From Halomonas organivorans (GTDB taxonomy: Bacteria; Pseudomonadota; Gammaproteobacteria; Pseudomonadales; Halomonadaceae): a DNA stretch of 64,000 bases. The position numbers and the translations under genes were made by a program. Where the stretch lies: contig NZ_JACHXM010000008.1 in the NCBI RefSeq assembly GCF_014192055.1, forward strand, positions 1 to 64,000. Direction: 5' to 3'. Position 1 is the stretch's first letter. Each line of letters opens with the position of its first letter. Below are positions 1 to 9,792 of the stretch, one piece after another. The notes beneath the pieces are model-generated. The model did not search any database. It was not told where the DNA came from and was given only the letters and a program-made list of their open reading frames with translations.

Positions 1-95
1 GCGCCGTCGACCTGACGCCGTGGAAGGGCGCGGTACCGGCCGGCATCGTGCTGGTGATCCTGGTGATCGCCATCTACGCGGCCTTCGCCGGCTGA
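1..95 (+). CDS. C-terminal end of a membrane transporter (partial)
   Basis: The open frame enters from the left edge and stops at 93-95. The visible 30 residues contain the segment VDLTPWKGAVPAG followed by one hydrophobic helix (IVLVILVIAIYAAFAG) that ends at the C-terminus. A 'VDxTPW' stretch before a last transmembrane helix is typical of the ends of sodium:solute symporter (SSS) family proteins, so this is most likely an Na+-coupled solute transporter. That family call rests on a short tail only; another polytopic transporter is possible. A hairpin terminator follows at 121-145. Confidence 0.5.
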   Translation, partial: AVDLTPWKGAVPAGIVLVILVIAIYAAFAG

Positions 96-120
96 CGCCG
101 GCCCGCCCATCGGCCTCCTA

Positions 121-145
121 GACGCCCCGCTCACCGCGGGGCGTC
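121..145 (+). terminator. Rho-independent-like terminator after the transporter
   Basis: A perfect 10-bp inverted repeat, GACGCCCCGC and GCGGGGCGTC, encloses a 5-nt loop and is followed by TTCGTCT. The T-tract is weak, but the position 25 nt after a stop codon fits a terminator. Confidence 0.6.
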
Positions 146-248
146 TTCGTCTGGGGACCGCATGTCCTTATTGGTGGGGCATTGGTCATTGTGGACATCG
201 CGCCTTGAGGTCAAACTCGAGGACATCGTTCACACTGGGAGCCCCCGG

Positions 249-1292
249 ATGGCCGCCTCGTCCTCCCTCACCTCGCCCACCGCCACCTCGACGCGCCGCA
301 TCGCGTTGATCGCCTATCCTGACTGCCAGGCCCTCGACGTCTGCGGCCCCTGGCAGGTGTTCGCCAGCGCCAACGACTGCGCGGGCCAGCCCCTCTACGC
401 CCTGGAGCTGGTCGCCCGCGCGCCCGGCACCCTGACCACCAACGGCGGCCTGGCGATGCTGGCCGACCTCGACTGGGCGGGCCTGGCGGCACGCGGTGCA
501 CCGGACACCCTGCTGGTGGCCGGCGGCAGCGGCGTCTTTGCGGAATGCCGGGCCGGACACCACCTCGACGAGCTGCGCGAGATGGCCCCGCGGGTCAGGC
601 GACTCGGCGCCATCTGCACGGGCGCCTTCCTGCTGGCCCGGGCCGGGCTGCTCGACGGCCGCCGCGCCACCACCCACTGGCGCCATGCCGAGGCGCTGGC
701 ACAGGCCCATCCGCAGGTGCGCGTCGAGTCCGATGCCCTCTACGTCGACGATCGCGGCCGCTACACCAGCGCCGGGGTGACGGCCGGCATCGACCTGGCG
801 CTGTCGCTGGTCGCGGCCGATCACGGCGGCGAGCTGGCCGGCCGGGTGGCCCGCGAGCTGGTGATGTTCCTGCACCGGCCCGGCGGCCAGTCCCAGTTCA
901 GTGAGGCACTGCGCCACCAGCAGCGCACCGCCGGCCCGCTGCGCGAGCTGCTGGACCAGCTGCACGCCGACCCCGCCGGCAACCACCGCCTGGAGAGCAT
1001 GGCCGCACGCATGGCGGTCACCCCGCGCCACCTGTCGCGGCTGTTCCGCCGCCATCTCGATACCACGCCCGGCGCCTACCTGACGCAGCTGCGCCTGGAG
1101 GGTGCCCGGCAACAGCTGCTCGCGACCCATCCCGCGCCGCCGCTCGCGCGCCTTGCCGCCCAGTGGCGCCTGGGCGGCGCGGAACAGCTGCGGCGCCTCT
1201 TTCACCGCCGTTACGGCGTGCCGCCGTCGGTCTATCATGAGCGCTTCGGCGCCCGCTCCCCCCACCACGAGGACACCCTGCCATGCCATTGA
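249..1292 (+). CDS. GlxA-family transcriptional regulator (DJ-1/PfpI-like domain plus AraC HTH)
   Basis: A 347-residue protein with an N-terminal DJ-1/PfpI (class I amidotransferase-like) domain, including the nucleophile-elbow motif GAICTGAFLLARAG, and a C-terminal AraC-type double helix-turn-helix (MAVTPRHLSRLFRRHL, then a second HTH ending in GVPPSVYHERF). Regulators of this family usually sense small molecules through the amidotransferase-like domain and activate neighbouring genes. The frame is open from 162, but ATG 249 is preferred because GGGAG lies just upstream and the protein then starts as family members do. The last codons overlap the start of the MFS gene by 10 nt, so the two are probably co-translated and functionally linked. 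The ligand cannot be read from the sequence. Confidence 0.85.
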   Translation: MAASSSLTSPTATSTRRIALIAYPDCQALDVCGPWQVFASANDCAGQPLYALELVARAPGTLTTNGGLAMLADLDWAGLAARGAPDTLLVAGGSGVFAECRAGHHLDELREMAPRVRRLGAICTGAFLLARAGLLDGRRATTHWRHAEALAQAHPQVRVESDALYVDDRGRYTSAGVTAGIDLALSLVAADHGGELAGRVARELVMFLHRPGGQSQFSEALRHQQRTAGPLRELLDQLHADPAGNHRLESMAARMAVTPRHLSRLFRRHLDTTPGAYLTQLRLEGARQQLLATHPAPPLARLAAQWRLGGAEQLRRLFHRRYGVPPSVYHERFGARSPHHEDTLPCH

Positions 1293-2461
1293 CGGTTTCC
1301 CTGCTCTCGCTGTGCCAGGCCCTGCTGGTCAGCGGCAACATCCTGCTGATCGCCGTGTCGCCGCTGATCGGCGCCCAGCTCGCGCCGGCGCCCACCTGGT
1401 CCACCACTCCCGTCGCCACCCAGTGGCTGGGGCTGATGTGCGCCACCATTCCGGCCTCGCTGATCATGGCCCGCCTCGGCCGACGCCGCGGCTTCGTGCT
1501 CGGCAACCTGCTGGGGCTGGGCGGGACCGCGCTGGCCGTGTTCGCCTTGCATATCCAGAGCTTCGCCATCTTCCTGCTCGCCACCTGGCTGATCGGCATC
1601 GGCATCGGCTTCGGGCAGTTGTATCGCTTCGCCGCGGTGGAGGCGGCACCCGAGGGCGGACGCGACCGGGCTATCGGCCTGGTGATGGGCGGCGGCGTTC
1701 TGGCCGCCTTCTTCGGCCCCTGGCTGGCGCGTCACAGCCACGCCCTGGCCGACACCCCCTACCTGGGCAGTTTCCTGGGGCTCGGCGTGCTCTATCTGGC
1801 AGCCCTGGCGCTGTTGGCCTTCGTGCGCATGCCCGAGCCGGCTGCCGATACCGTCGACGGCGAACAGCGCCCGCTGGCCGAGATCATTCGCCAGCCGGTC
1901 TTCCTGCTGGCGGTGGTCAGCGCCATGGTCGGCTACGGGGTGATGAACCTGGCCATGACCGCCACGCCCCTGGCAATGGCCGAAGTCGGCCATGGCTTCG
2001 ACCATGTGGCGGCCACCATCCAGTGGCACGTGGTGGCGATGTTCCTGCCCTCCTTCGTCACCGGACGCCTGACCGCCCGCTTCGGCGCCTCGCGGATGAT
2101 CGCCGCCGGCTGCCTGCTGCTGGTCGCCAGCGCCCTGACCGCCCAGTTCGACGCCGGGATCGCCGGTTTCCACACCGGGCTGGTGCTGCTCGGCCTGGGC
2201 TGGAACTTCACCTTCCTGCCGGCCACCGGCCTGCTCACCGAGGCCCACCGCCCCGCCGAGAAGGCCCGCACCCAGGCGGCCAACGAATTCCTGGTGTTCT
2301 CCACCGCGGCGCTGACGGCCCTGCTCGCCGGCCCCGCCATGACCCTGCTCGGCTGGTCGATGCTCAACGCGCTGCTGATCCCCCTGTGCCTGCTGCCTCT
2401 GGCGCTGCTGGGCCTGCGACACCTTGCCTTCCGCGCTCGCCGCCCACAGATTAGAGGCTGA
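1283..2461 (+). CDS. MFS transporter
   Basis: A 392-residue, very hydrophobic protein with about 12 predicted membrane helices and the major facilitator loop 2-3 motif (MARLGRRRGFVLGN), repeated less well in the second half (VTGRLTARFGASRMI). It is a secondary transporter of the inner membrane, probably driven by proton exchange; the substrate is unknown. The start codon lies inside the end of the GlxA-type regulator gene, so the regulator likely controls this transporter. Close to drug/metabolite exporters in general look, but no specific subfamily can be fixed. Confidence 0.85.
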   Translation: MPLTVSLLSLCQALLVSGNILLIAVSPLIGAQLAPAPTWSTTPVATQWLGLMCATIPASLIMARLGRRRGFVLGNLLGLGGTALAVFALHIQSFAIFLLATWLIGIGIGFGQLYRFAAVEAAPEGGRDRAIGLVMGGGVLAAFFGPWLARHSHALADTPYLGSFLGLGVLYLAALALLAFVRMPEPAADTVDGEQRPLAEIIRQPVFLLAVVSAMVGYGVMNLAMTATPLAMAEVGHGFDHVAATIQWHVVAMFLPSFVTGRLTARFGASRMIAAGCLLLVASALTAQFDAGIAGFHTGLVLLGLGWNFTFLPATGLLTEAHRPAEKARTQAANEFLVFSTAALTALLAGPAMTLLGWSMLNALLIPLCLLPLALLGLRHLAFRARRPQIRG

Positions 2462-2485
2462 CACGGATGCCGAGCGACGCCACGA

Positions 2486-3871
2486 ATGCCCCGGGACCTG
2501 ACACGCGATTTCCATGATCTACTAGAACGCGGACGCGACCGCCAGCTTCGGCTGGCGGTCACCGGCCTGTCGCGGGCCGGCAAGACCGCCTTTCTCACGT
2601 CGCTGGTCGACCAGCTGCGCCATGCCGGGCTCGAGGCCCGCCTCGACCTGCTGCCGGCGGCCCGGGAGGGGCGCCTGCTGGGGGCCCGCCGGGTCGAGCA
2701 GCAGGACCTCGGCGTACCGCGCTTTCCCTTCGACCGCGCCCTGGCGGCGCTGGACGACTCCCCGCCGCGCTGGCCAGAGCCGACCCGCGGCATCAGCGAG
2801 CTGCGCCTATCGATCCGCTACCGGCCGCGTCGTCCCGGCTGGGTCGGCGGCGATACCCGGCGGCTGACCCTGGATCTGTTCGACTACCCGGGCGAGTGGC
2901 TGCTCGACCTGCCGCTCCTCGAGCATGACTTCGCCAGCTGGTGCCGCGCCCAACGTTTCGACGGCGAGCGGGCCATGCTGTTTGCCGACTGGCAGCGCGA
3001 GGTGGCGGACCTGGAACCGGCTCAGGAAGTCGAGGAAAGCCGCCTGGCCGAGATCGCCGAGCGCTACGCCGAGGGGCTGCGGGCGGCCCGCGAGGCCGGC
3101 TTCTCCGATCTCCAGCCCGGGCGTTTCCTGCTGCCCGGCGAGCTGGCGGGGGCACCGGTGCTGCAGTTCTTTCCCCTGCCAGGGCTCGACGCCGCCGACC
3201 CGGCCGACCTCGAGCGGCTACCCCCGGAGAGCCTCTACGCCACCCTGGCGCGGCGCTTTCGCCACTATCAGCAGTACATCGTCAAACCCTTCTACCGCGA
3301 GCACTTCCGCCGCTTCGACCGCCAGATCGTGCTGGTCGACGTGCTGGGAGCGCTGAACGCCGGCCCGGAACGCTTCGAGGATCTGTCCCGGGCGCTGTCG
3401 CGGCTGATGCAAAGCTTCGACTACGGCCGACGCAGCCTGCTGTCGCGGCTGTTCGCCCCGCGCATCGATCGCTTGGCCATCGCCGCCACCAAGGCCGACC
3501 ACGTCACTCCCGAGCAGCACGCCCGACTTACCGGCCTGCTGGAGGCGCTGCTCGCCGAGCCGCTCAAGGACCTGCGCTTCGCCGACGTGCCGGTGCGCGC
3601 CCTGAGCCTGGCCTCGATCCGCGCCACCGAACCGCGCGAGGTCGACCACCGCGGCAAGCGCCAACCGGCCCTGCGCGGCACCACCCTCGAGGGCGAGGAG
3701 GCGCTGCTGTTCCCCGGCGAGGTCCCGGAACGACTGCCCGACGCCGACTTCTGGGGCCGCCAGGGGTTTGCCTTCACCGCCTTCCGCCCCCTGCCCCGGG
3801 ACGGCGGCGCCCTGCCGCATATCCGCCTCGACGCCGCCCTGGACTGGCTGATCGGAGACAAGCTGACATGA
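2486..3871 (+). CDS. ycjX: YcjX-family P-loop protein (DUF463)
   Basis: A 461-residue protein starting MPRDLTRDFHDLLERGRDR. It has a Walker A motif near residue 30 (GLSRAGKTAF), a conserved LTLDLFDYPGEWLLDLPLL region (a switch-like segment) and a TKADH motif resembling the NKxD guanine-specificity motif. These are hallmarks of the YcjX/DUF463 nucleotide-binding family, found with ycjF in many gammaproteobacteria and often in the heat-shock or phage-shock neighbourhood. The biochemical role is not established. It overlaps ycjF by 4 nt (ATGA), so the two are translationally coupled. Confidence 0.88.
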   Translation: MPRDLTRDFHDLLERGRDRQLRLAVTGLSRAGKTAFLTSLVDQLRHAGLEARLDLLPAAREGRLLGARRVEQQDLGVPRFPFDRALAALDDSPPRWPEPTRGISELRLSIRYRPRRPGWVGGDTRRLTLDLFDYPGEWLLDLPLLEHDFASWCRAQRFDGERAMLFADWQREVADLEPAQEVEESRLAEIAERYAEGLRAAREAGFSDLQPGRFLLPGELAGAPVLQFFPLPGLDAADPADLERLPPESLYATLARRFRHYQQYIVKPFYREHFRRFDRQIVLVDVLGALNAGPERFEDLSRALSRLMQSFDYGRRSLLSRLFAPRIDRLAIAATKADHVTPEQHARLTGLLEALLAEPLKDLRFADVPVRALSLASIRATEPREVDHRGKRQPALRGTTLEGEEALLFPGEVPERLPDADFWGRQGFAFTAFRPLPRDGGALPHIRLDAALDWLIGDKLT

Positions 3872-4929
3872 CCGCTCCTCACGACACCGATCCGCGCCCC
3901 GGCCAGCGTTTCTCGCTGGACACGGCCCCTTCTCCAGACGAGGCACCCGACGAGGCACCGGCGCCGGGCCGACGCTACGATCCCGACCAGGCCCACCATC
4001 CGCTGGCCGCCACGGAGCCCGACAGCGACGCCGGCGAGGCTGCCGTCACGGCGGGCCTGGCGCCACCGCGGCGACGCCGCTGGGGGCTGTTCGGCCTGCT
4101 GGCCGCGGGGCTTGGCCTGGGCGCCGGCGAGCTCGCCCTGTCGCTACCGGCGTCGCTGGCCGAAGGCGACTGGCTCGGCCTGGGCTGGGCCTTGCTGGGG
4201 CTCGGCGCCATCGGCCTGGGCGGTGGCGCGCTGGCTCGAGAAGTGTGGCGGCTGCGTCGCCTGCGCGGCCACGAGCGGCTGCGCGAGGCGCTTTCGGCAC
4301 TGCCCGAGGCCACGCCGCGCCAGGCTCGAGCCACCGCCGAGACCCTGCGCCGCCGCCTGGCGCTGGACGATGACCATCCTCACTGGCGGGCTTTCCTCGC
4401 CGCACGCGAGCCCCACCATGACGGTCGCGAGACCCAGGCCCTGCTGGCCCATCACCTGCTCGCCCCGCGGGATCGCGAGGCGAGCCGGCTGATCTCGCGG
4501 ATGAGCGGCGAGACGGCGGTGATGGTGGCGCTCAGCCCGCTGACGCTGGTCGACATGGCCTTGGTGGCCTGGCGCCACCTGGCGTTGATCGACCGACTGT
4601 GCCGGCTCTATGGCCTGGAGCTGGGCTATGCGGCGCGGCTCAGCCTGTTTCGCCGGGTGCTGCGCGACATGGCCTTCGCCGGGGCCAGCGAGATGGCCAG
4701 CGAAGCCGGCATGGAGTGGCTGTCGCTGAACCTGGCCGGACGCCTCTCGGCACGTGCCGGCCAGGGGCTCGGGGTCGGTCTGCTGGGGGCGCGGCTGGGG
4801 CTGCGCGCCCAGCGCCTGACGCGACCGCTGGCCTTCGACGAGGCCGAACGCCCGCGCATCGCCGACCTGCGCCGCGAACTGTGGAACCGGCTGCGGCGCC
4901 TGGAGCGCCGGGAGGACGGCGAGAGTTGA
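3868..4929 (+). CDS. ycjF: YcjF-family inner membrane protein (TIGR01620/DUF697)
   Basis: A 353-residue protein beginning MTAPHDTDPRPGQRF. The first ~70 residues are acidic and proline-rich, followed by a basic stretch (PPRRRRWG) and two closely spaced membrane helices at about residues 70-120. The C-terminal half is soluble and carries the family segment SRMSGETAVMVALSPLTLVD with later arginine-rich helices. It is the standard partner of YcjX and is coupled to it by an ATGA overlap. Function is unknown beyond this association. The frame is open far upstream inside ycjX, but the coupled ATG is clearly the start. Confidence 0.88.
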   Translation: MTAPHDTDPRPGQRFSLDTAPSPDEAPDEAPAPGRRYDPDQAHHPLAATEPDSDAGEAAVTAGLAPPRRRRWGLFGLLAAGLGLGAGELALSLPASLAEGDWLGLGWALLGLGAIGLGGGALAREVWRLRRLRGHERLREALSALPEATPRQARATAETLRRRLALDDDHPHWRAFLAAREPHHDGRETQALLAHHLLAPRDREASRLISRMSGETAVMVALSPLTLVDMALVAWRHLALIDRLCRLYGLELGYAARLSLFRRVLRDMAFAGASEMASEAGMEWLSLNLAGRLSARAGQGLGVGLLGARLGLRAQRLTRPLAFDEAERPRIADLRRELWNRLRRLERREDGES

Positions 4930-5005
4930 TGAGGATCAGCCCACACCGTCGGCAGGCCGTCTAGGCTGTAGGGGTGTGACCCGGCCAAGCCAAGGAGACC
5001 TCCCC

Positions 5006-5446
5006 ATGTTCCAGTCCATTCTCGTGCCCGTCGACGGTTCCGAGCACTCGCGCGTCGCGCTGTGCGTGGCCTGCAAGCTGGCCCGCCAGGAGGACGGTCG
5101 CATCGTCCTGCTGCATATCCCCGAGGCGCTGCCCCACGAGCCCCTGCTGGTGTGGGGCGCCGGCGCGGTGCCGCTGGGTGCCACCCTCGAGAAGCGCGAG
5201 CAGGTCGGCCGCGAGCTGCTCGACCATGCCATGGAAGAGGCCAGGACCCTGGGCGTCGAACAGCTCACCCCCGTGCTCACCCAGGGCGATCCCAGTCAGG
5301 CGATCCTGGCCGCCGCCGAGGAGCATGGCGTCGAGACGATCGTCATGGGCAGCCGGGGCCTCGGCGACCTCAAGGGGCTGGTGGTGGGCAGCGTGTCCCA
5401 CAAGGTCAGCCACGGCGCCAAGTGCCGGGTGATCACCGTTCGCTGA
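5006..5446 (+). CDS. Universal stress protein (UspA family)
   Basis: A 146-residue single-domain protein, [15 protein letters not shown] at the N-terminus (the Usp ATP-binding DGS motif) and the C-terminal nucleotide-binding glycine motif [17 protein letters not shown] (G-x2-G-x9-G-S). Usp proteins of this ATP-binding subtype accumulate in stress and stationary phase. Start chosen at 5006 because AAGGAG sits 8 nt upstream; the frame is open from 4976 but lacks a ribosome binding site there. The 3' end overlaps the convergent DUF1479 gene by 14 nt. Confidence 0.9.
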   Translation: MFQSILVPVDGSEHSRVALCVACKLARQEDGRIVLLHIPEALPHEPLLVWGAGAVPLGATLEKREQVGRELLDHAMEEARTLGVEQLTPVLTQGDPSQAILAAAEEHGVETIVMGSRGLGDLKGLVVGSVSHKVSHGAKCRVITVR

Positions 5447-6692
5447 CCGACGAGGCCCCCATCTGTGCACGCCCCAGCGGCGTCAGCAGCGCCGGCCCCC
5501 CGCGCCCGACGAAGTCCACTTCGAAATCGTCCGCGGCGAAATCCGGCGGCGTGCGCCCCGACGCGAAGGCCCGCCACTGCTCTTCAAGGTAGGCAGCATT
5601 CTTGTCGCACCAGGGCGCCGCGCCGATATAGATCACGTTGCTGTCCTCGTGCCCGCGATGCTCGGGGTCCACCGCATGCACCACGTCGCAGTGCCACCAG
5701 ATGGTGTCGCCGGGCGCCAGGTCCGGGATCGGCGTCAGCGCCTCGAGCAACGGCGCATGCCAGTGAGGGTCTACCGACAGCGCCCGACCCGGCCGGGCCC
5801 CGCACAGATCATCGTCGGGCACGTCGTCCTGCAGCGCCCGCAGCAGCAAATAGCTCATCACATCGGCGATCGGGATCAGGTTGAGAGTGCCCGCCCCGCC
5901 GCGCTGCGCCGTCAGCGCCGTCCAGCCCTGGAAGGTGCGGAACATCGAGCACACCACCGGCGATTTCACCTCGCGCACCCGGGTGCGGCTGCGCGCGTCG
6001 AAGGGATCGAAGCGCTCCGGCCGGCCGTCGAAGACGTGCCGATAGACGTCGCGGAAATTGGCCTCCAGCCAGCGTTCCACGGAACCGCCGTCGACGTGGG
6101 GCGACAGCCCCAGGCTCGCCGAGCCCGGCGGGCGACGCCGCAGCCGGTCGGCATAGCAGGCCAGGCGCCCGGGGTCGAACTCTTCCCCGGCGTCCCACAG
6201 GCCATTGAGGAAACGGCAGGCGGCGGCCAGGCGCGGATCCTGGCGCGCCAGCACCTGGGGGCGCGACCAGTAGAGGCCGTAGATCTGCGGCGTGCCCTGA
6301 TCGAGGCCACCGAAGTAAGGGTCCTCGGCGGCCTCGGCGAGCCTTGCCATGAAGCGGTTGCGCGCCAGGTAGTCGCCGATCTCGGCGTTCCAGGACGCGG
6401 CGGTGGACTCCGGAAACACGCCGTGGATGGCGCAGGCGCCGCGTCGGCGGATCTGCGCCAGGACCGCCTCGTCGACCCGGCCGGCCACCACGTCGTCGGC
6501 GTCGAGGCTCGGGATCGCCGAGCGGCCTGCCTCGCGCTCCGCCCGGATCTCGGCCGCCTGGGCGAGAATGGCGGCTTCGGCCCGGGCGAAGGCGCCGCGA
6601 TAGTCGCCTATCCGGTGGCGCAGCTCACGCTTGGCAGTGGCGATGGTCTCGCCGAGCCGCTCGGGATCGAAGGTAAAGGCTTGCTGTGGCAT
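5433..6692 (-). CDS. DUF1479 (YbiU-like) putative Fe(II)/2-oxoglutarate dioxygenase
   Basis: A 419-residue protein (E. coli YbiU is about the same length) starting [15 protein letters not shown], with AGGAG upstream of ATG 6692. The family signature is clear: [13 protein letters not shown] supplies an HxD pair and the later [12 protein letters not shown] the distal histidine of a cupin/double-stranded beta-helix iron site, as in 2-oxoglutarate-dependent oxygenases. The substrate is unknown. The gene starts 14 nt after the sugar ABC transporter ATPase and on the same strand, so it is probably the last gene of the gts operon and may act on a sugar-related compound; that is inference. Its 3' end overlaps the convergent stress-protein gene. 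Confidence 0.82.
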   Translation of the reverse strand: MPQQAFTFDPERLGETIATAKRELRHRIGDYRGAFARAEAAILAQAAEIRAEREAGRSAIPSLDADDVVAGRVDEAVLAQIRRRGACAIHGVFPESTAASWNAEIGDYLARNRFMARLAEAAEDPYFGGLDQGTPQIYGLYWSRPQVLARQDPRLAAACRFLNGLWDAGEEFDPGRLACYADRLRRRPPGSASLGLSPHVDGGSVERWLEANFRDVYRHVFDGRPERFDPFDARSRTRVREVKSPVVCSMFRTFQGWTALTAQRGGAGTLNLIPIADVMSYLLLRALQDDVPDDDLCGARPGRALSVDPHWHAPLLEALTPIPDLAPGDTIWWHCDVVHAVDPEHRGHEDSNVIYIGAAPWCDKNAAYLEEQWRAFASGRTPPDFAADDFEVDFVGRGGPALLTPLGRAQMGASSVSER

Positions 6693-6706
6693 GACGATCT
6701 CCTGTG

Positions 6707-7828
6707 TCAGGCGAGACGCTGTTCGCTGTCGGGATCGAAGAGCACCGCACGACGCATGTCGACGCGCAGGCCCAGGCGCTCTCCCGCCGCCACCCGGCAG
6801 TCGGGATTCACCCGGGCCGTGATCTCGCCGTCGCCGAGCGGCAGGCGCAGCAGGATATCGGCCCCGGTGGGCTCGACCACGCTGACGGTCGCCGACAGCG
6901 GCGTGCCCTCGGCCTGCTCGCCGAGGCGCGCATCTTCCTCGCTGAAGTGCTCGGGACGCAGGCCCAGCGTCAGCGTCCGACCGCAGCATTCGGCCAGGAC
7001 GGCGGTCTCGCGGCTCGCCGGCCAGGGCAGCAGCAGGTCGTCGGCGCCGGGCGTCGCCACGCGCAGGCGATAGTCGCCGGGCCCGCCCTCGAGCACCGCT
7101 GCGACGAAGTTCATCGACGGTGAGCCCATGAAGCCGGCCACGAAGATATCCACCGGGTCGTTGTAGATCTCGTCGGGACTCCCCATCTGCAGGATCCGGC
7201 CGTCACGCATCACGGCGATGCAGTCGGCCAGCGTCATGGCCTCGATCTGGTCGTGGGTCACGTAGACGATGGTGGTGCCCAGACGCTGGTGGAGCTTCTT
7301 GATCTCGGTGCGCATCTCCACCCGCAGCTTGGCATCGAGGTTGGAGAGCGGCTCGTCGAACAGGTAGACCTTGGGCTCGCGGGCCAGCGCCCGGCCCATG
7401 GCCACCCGCTGGCGCTGGCCACCGGAGAGCTGCGAGGGCTTGCGCTCGAGCAGATGCGAGATCTGCAGCAGGTCGGCGACCCGCTCAACGGCCGCCTCGC
7501 GCTCGGCCCTGGGCACCTTGCGCATCTCCAGGCCGAAGGCGATGTTGCCGCGCACCGTCATGCTCGGGTAGAGCGCATAGGACTGGAAGACCATGGCGAT
7601 ATCGCGCTCGGCTGGGGTGCGCCAGGTGATGTCCTCGCCGCCGATGAGAATTTCCCCGGAGGTCACCGGCTCGAGGCCGGCGATGGCGTTCATCAGGGTC
7701 GACTTGCCGCAGCCGGAGGGGCCGACCAGGATCAGGAACTCGCCCGAGTCGATGGCCAGGCTGACGTCCTTGAGCACCTGGGTGCTGCCGAAGTCCTTGC
7801 AGACCCGCTGGATTTCCAAAGCTGACAT
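6707..7828 (-). CDS. gtsD: Sugar ABC transporter ATP-binding subunit (MalK/UgpC/GtsD type)
   Basis: A 373-residue ATPase starting [15 protein letters not shown]. Visible motifs are Walker [10 protein letters not shown], the ABC signature [15 protein letters not shown], Walker [13 protein letters not shown] and the switch histidine in [15 protein letters not shown]. The last ~130 residues form the TOBE regulatory region usual for MalK-type subunits. It energises the two permeases encoded upstream and is separated from the second by 88 nt. Name by analogy with Pseudomonas GtsD; ATPases of this type can serve several transporters. Confidence 0.9.
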   Translation of the reverse strand: MSALEIQRVCKDFGSTQVLKDVSLAIDSGEFLILVGPSGCGKSTLMNAIAGLEPVTSGEILIGGEDITWRTPAERDIAMVFQSYALYPSMTVRGNIAFGLEMRKVPRAEREAAVERVADLLQISHLLERKPSQLSGGQRQRVAMGRALAREPKVYLFDEPLSNLDAKLRVEMRTEIKKLHQRLGTTIVYVTHDQIEAMTLADCIAVMRDGRILQMGSPDEIYNDPVDIFVAGFMGSPSMNFVAAVLEGGPGDYRLRVATPGADDLLLPWPASRETAVLAECCGRTLTLGLRPEHFSEEDARLGEQAEGTPLSATVSVVEPTGADILLRLPLGDGEITARVNPDCRVAAGERLGLRVDMRRAVLFDPDSEQRLA

Positions 7829-7916
7829 GGTGGTTACCTCTTCATTGTTCTATTGCCCTCGTACCGGGGGCCGACGGGCCGCCGTCGATGAGGGCGGCTA
7901 CCGTGCTATCGCGTCG

Positions 7917-8795
7917 CTAGCCCTTGACCGAGCCGGCGGTGAGCCCGCGCACGAAATACTTGCCGGCCAGCACGTAGACCAGCAGGGTCGGCAGCGCGGC
8001 GATCATGGCGGCGGCCATGTCGACGTTGTACTCCTTGACCCCGGTCGAGGTGTTGACCAGGTTATTGAGCGCCACCGTCACCGGCTGGGTGTCGTGCCCG
8101 GAGAAGGCCACCCCGAACAGGAAGTCGTTCCAGATCTGGGTGAACTGCCAGATCACCGAGACCACGATGATCGGCTTGGAGACCGGCAACAGGATGCGCC
8201 AGAAGATGCGGAAGAAACCCGCGCCGTCCAGCTTGGCCGCCGCGACCAGCTCATCGGGGATCGACACGTAGAAGTTGCGGAAGAACAGCGTGGTGAAGGC
8301 GATGCCGAACACCACGTGCACCAGCACCAGTCCGGCCCGGGAGCTGGACAGCCCCAGCCAGCCCAGGGTCTGGGCCATCGGCAGCAGGATGACCTGGAAG
8401 GGGATGAAGCAACCGAACAGCATCAGCGCGAACAGCAGCTCCGCGCCGCGGAAGCGCCACTTGGTCAGGGCATAGCCGTTCAGCGCCCCGATCAGGGTGG
8501 CGATGATGACCGCCGGGATGACGATGGCGAAGGAGTTCCAGAAGTAGCCGCTCACCCCCTCGCAGCGCATCCCGGTGCAGGCCGAGCCCCAGGCCTTGAG
8601 CCAGGGCGCCAGCGTCGGGTGCTCGGGCAGCGTCAGCAGGCTGCCGGCGCCGATCTCGTCCAGGGGCTTGAGCGAGGTCAGCACCATCACCGCCAGCGGC
8701 AGCAGATACCACAGTGCGGCGACGACCAGCACCGCCTGCAGCAGCAGGCGCCCGGCACGCGCCGCCGGCGTCCGGGAGCGAATCACGTTATCCAT
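7917..8795 (-). CDS. gtsC: Sugar ABC transporter permease (GtsC-like)
   Basis: A 292-residue inner membrane protein starting MDNVIRSRTPAARAG. It has six predicted helices and the cytoplasmic EAA loop (PDELVAAAKLDGAGFFRIFWR) of the MalG type that docks to the ATPase. The frame is open further upstream, but ATG 8795 overlaps the end of gtsB by 8 nt, the normal coupled arrangement. Sequence resembles the second permease of the Pseudomonas glucose/mannose transporter. Confidence 0.9.
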   Translation of the reverse strand: MDNVIRSRTPAARAGRLLLQAVLVVAALWYLLPLAVMVLTSLKPLDEIGAGSLLTLPEHPTLAPWLKAWGSACTGMRCEGVSGYFWNSFAIVIPAVIIATLIGALNGYALTKWRFRGAELLFALMLFGCFIPFQVILLPMAQTLGWLGLSSSRAGLVLVHVVFGIAFTTLFFRNFYVSIPDELVAAAKLDGAGFFRIFWRILLPVSKPIIVVSVIWQFTQIWNDFLFGVAFSGHDTQPVTVALNNLVNTSTGVKEYNVDMAAAMIAALPTLLVYVLAGKYFVRGLTAGSVKG

Positions 8796-9729
8796 GTCGA
8801 CGGCTCCGCAGTTCGGAATACAGGTAGGGCACCAGGATCGCCAGCACTCCACCGAGCATCAGGATGGCGCTGGCCGAGCCCATGCCGATCTGGGCCCGGG
8901 TGAAGGCGTGGGCGTACATGAAGGTCGCCGGCAGGTCGGAGGCATAGCCCGGTCCACCGCCGGTCAGCGCCACCACCAGGTCGAAGCTCTTGATGGCGAT
9001 GTGCGAGAGAATCATCACCGCGCTGAACACCACCGGCCGCAGGCAGGGCATTACCACCCGGCGGTAGACCTGCGGCAGGCTGGCGCCATCGAGCTGGGCG
9101 GCCTTGAGGATGCTGTCGTCGATGCCGCGCAGGCCGGCCAGGAACAGCGCCATGACGAAGCCCGAGGCCTGCCACACCGCGGCGATCACCAGGGTGTAGA
9201 CCGCCATGTCGGGATCCACCAGCCAGTCGAAGGTGAAGGATTCGAAGCCCCAGCCGCGCACCATCGCCTGGATGCCCAGGCCCGGGTTGAGCAGCCACTT
9301 CCACACCACCCCGGTGACGATGAACGACAGCGCCATGGGATACAGGTAGATCGTACGCAGCACGCCCTCCTGGCGGATCCGCTGGTCGAGCAGGATCGCA
9401 AGGCCGGCTCCCAGCACCAGGCAGACGCCGACGAACAGCGCGCCGAACACGCCGAGATTGGTGGCCGCCACCCACCAGCGCTCGTTGGCCATCAGCCGCG
9501 AATACTGGGCGAAGCCGACGAAGTCGTAGCTGGGCAGCATGCGTGAATTGGTCAACGAGAGGACGAAGGTCCACAGCATGAAGCCGTAGATGAAGCACAG
9601 CGAGATCGCCACGGACGGCGCCAGCACCAGCTTGGGCAGCCAGGTCTGGAACTGCCCCGTGAGACTGGCACGCGCCGCGGGACGCCCGCCGCGCCGCCAG
9701 GCGTCCGCGTGGGTCGAAACGGATTTCAT
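8788..9729 (-). CDS. gtsB: Sugar ABC transporter permease (GtsB-like)
   Basis: A 313-residue MalF-type permease: KLVLAPSVAISLCFIYGFML begins the first helix and the EAA loop is ILKAAQLDGASLPQVYRRVV. Segments such as FVLSLTNSRMLPSYDFVGFA and RTIYLYPMALSFIVTG match the Pseudomonas glucose ABC permease GtsB closely as I remember it. It forms the membrane channel with GtsC. It lies 63 nt downstream of the binding-protein gene in the same operon. Confidence 0.9.
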   Translation of the reverse strand: MKSVSTHADAWRRGGRPAARASLTGQFQTWLPKLVLAPSVAISLCFIYGFMLWTFVLSLTNSRMLPSYDFVGFAQYSRLMANERWWVAATNLGVFGALFVGVCLVLGAGLAILLDQRIRQEGVLRTIYLYPMALSFIVTGVVWKWLLNPGLGIQAMVRGWGFESFTFDWLVDPDMAVYTLVIAAVWQASGFVMALFLAGLRGIDDSILKAAQLDGASLPQVYRRVVMPCLRPVVFSAVMILSHIAIKSFDLVVALTGGGPGYASDLPATFMYAHAFTRAQIGMGSASAILMLGGVLAILVPYLYSELRSRRHG

Positions 9730-9792
9730 GGGATCACCTCACACTCGAGGAAGGGGCGGCGCCCGCACGTTGACGGGCGCCGGACGGAACGC

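Noticed and set aside
162..248. Longer N-terminus for the GlxA-type regulator
   Set aside because: The added 29 residues have no family match and no ribosome site; GGGAG supports ATG 249.
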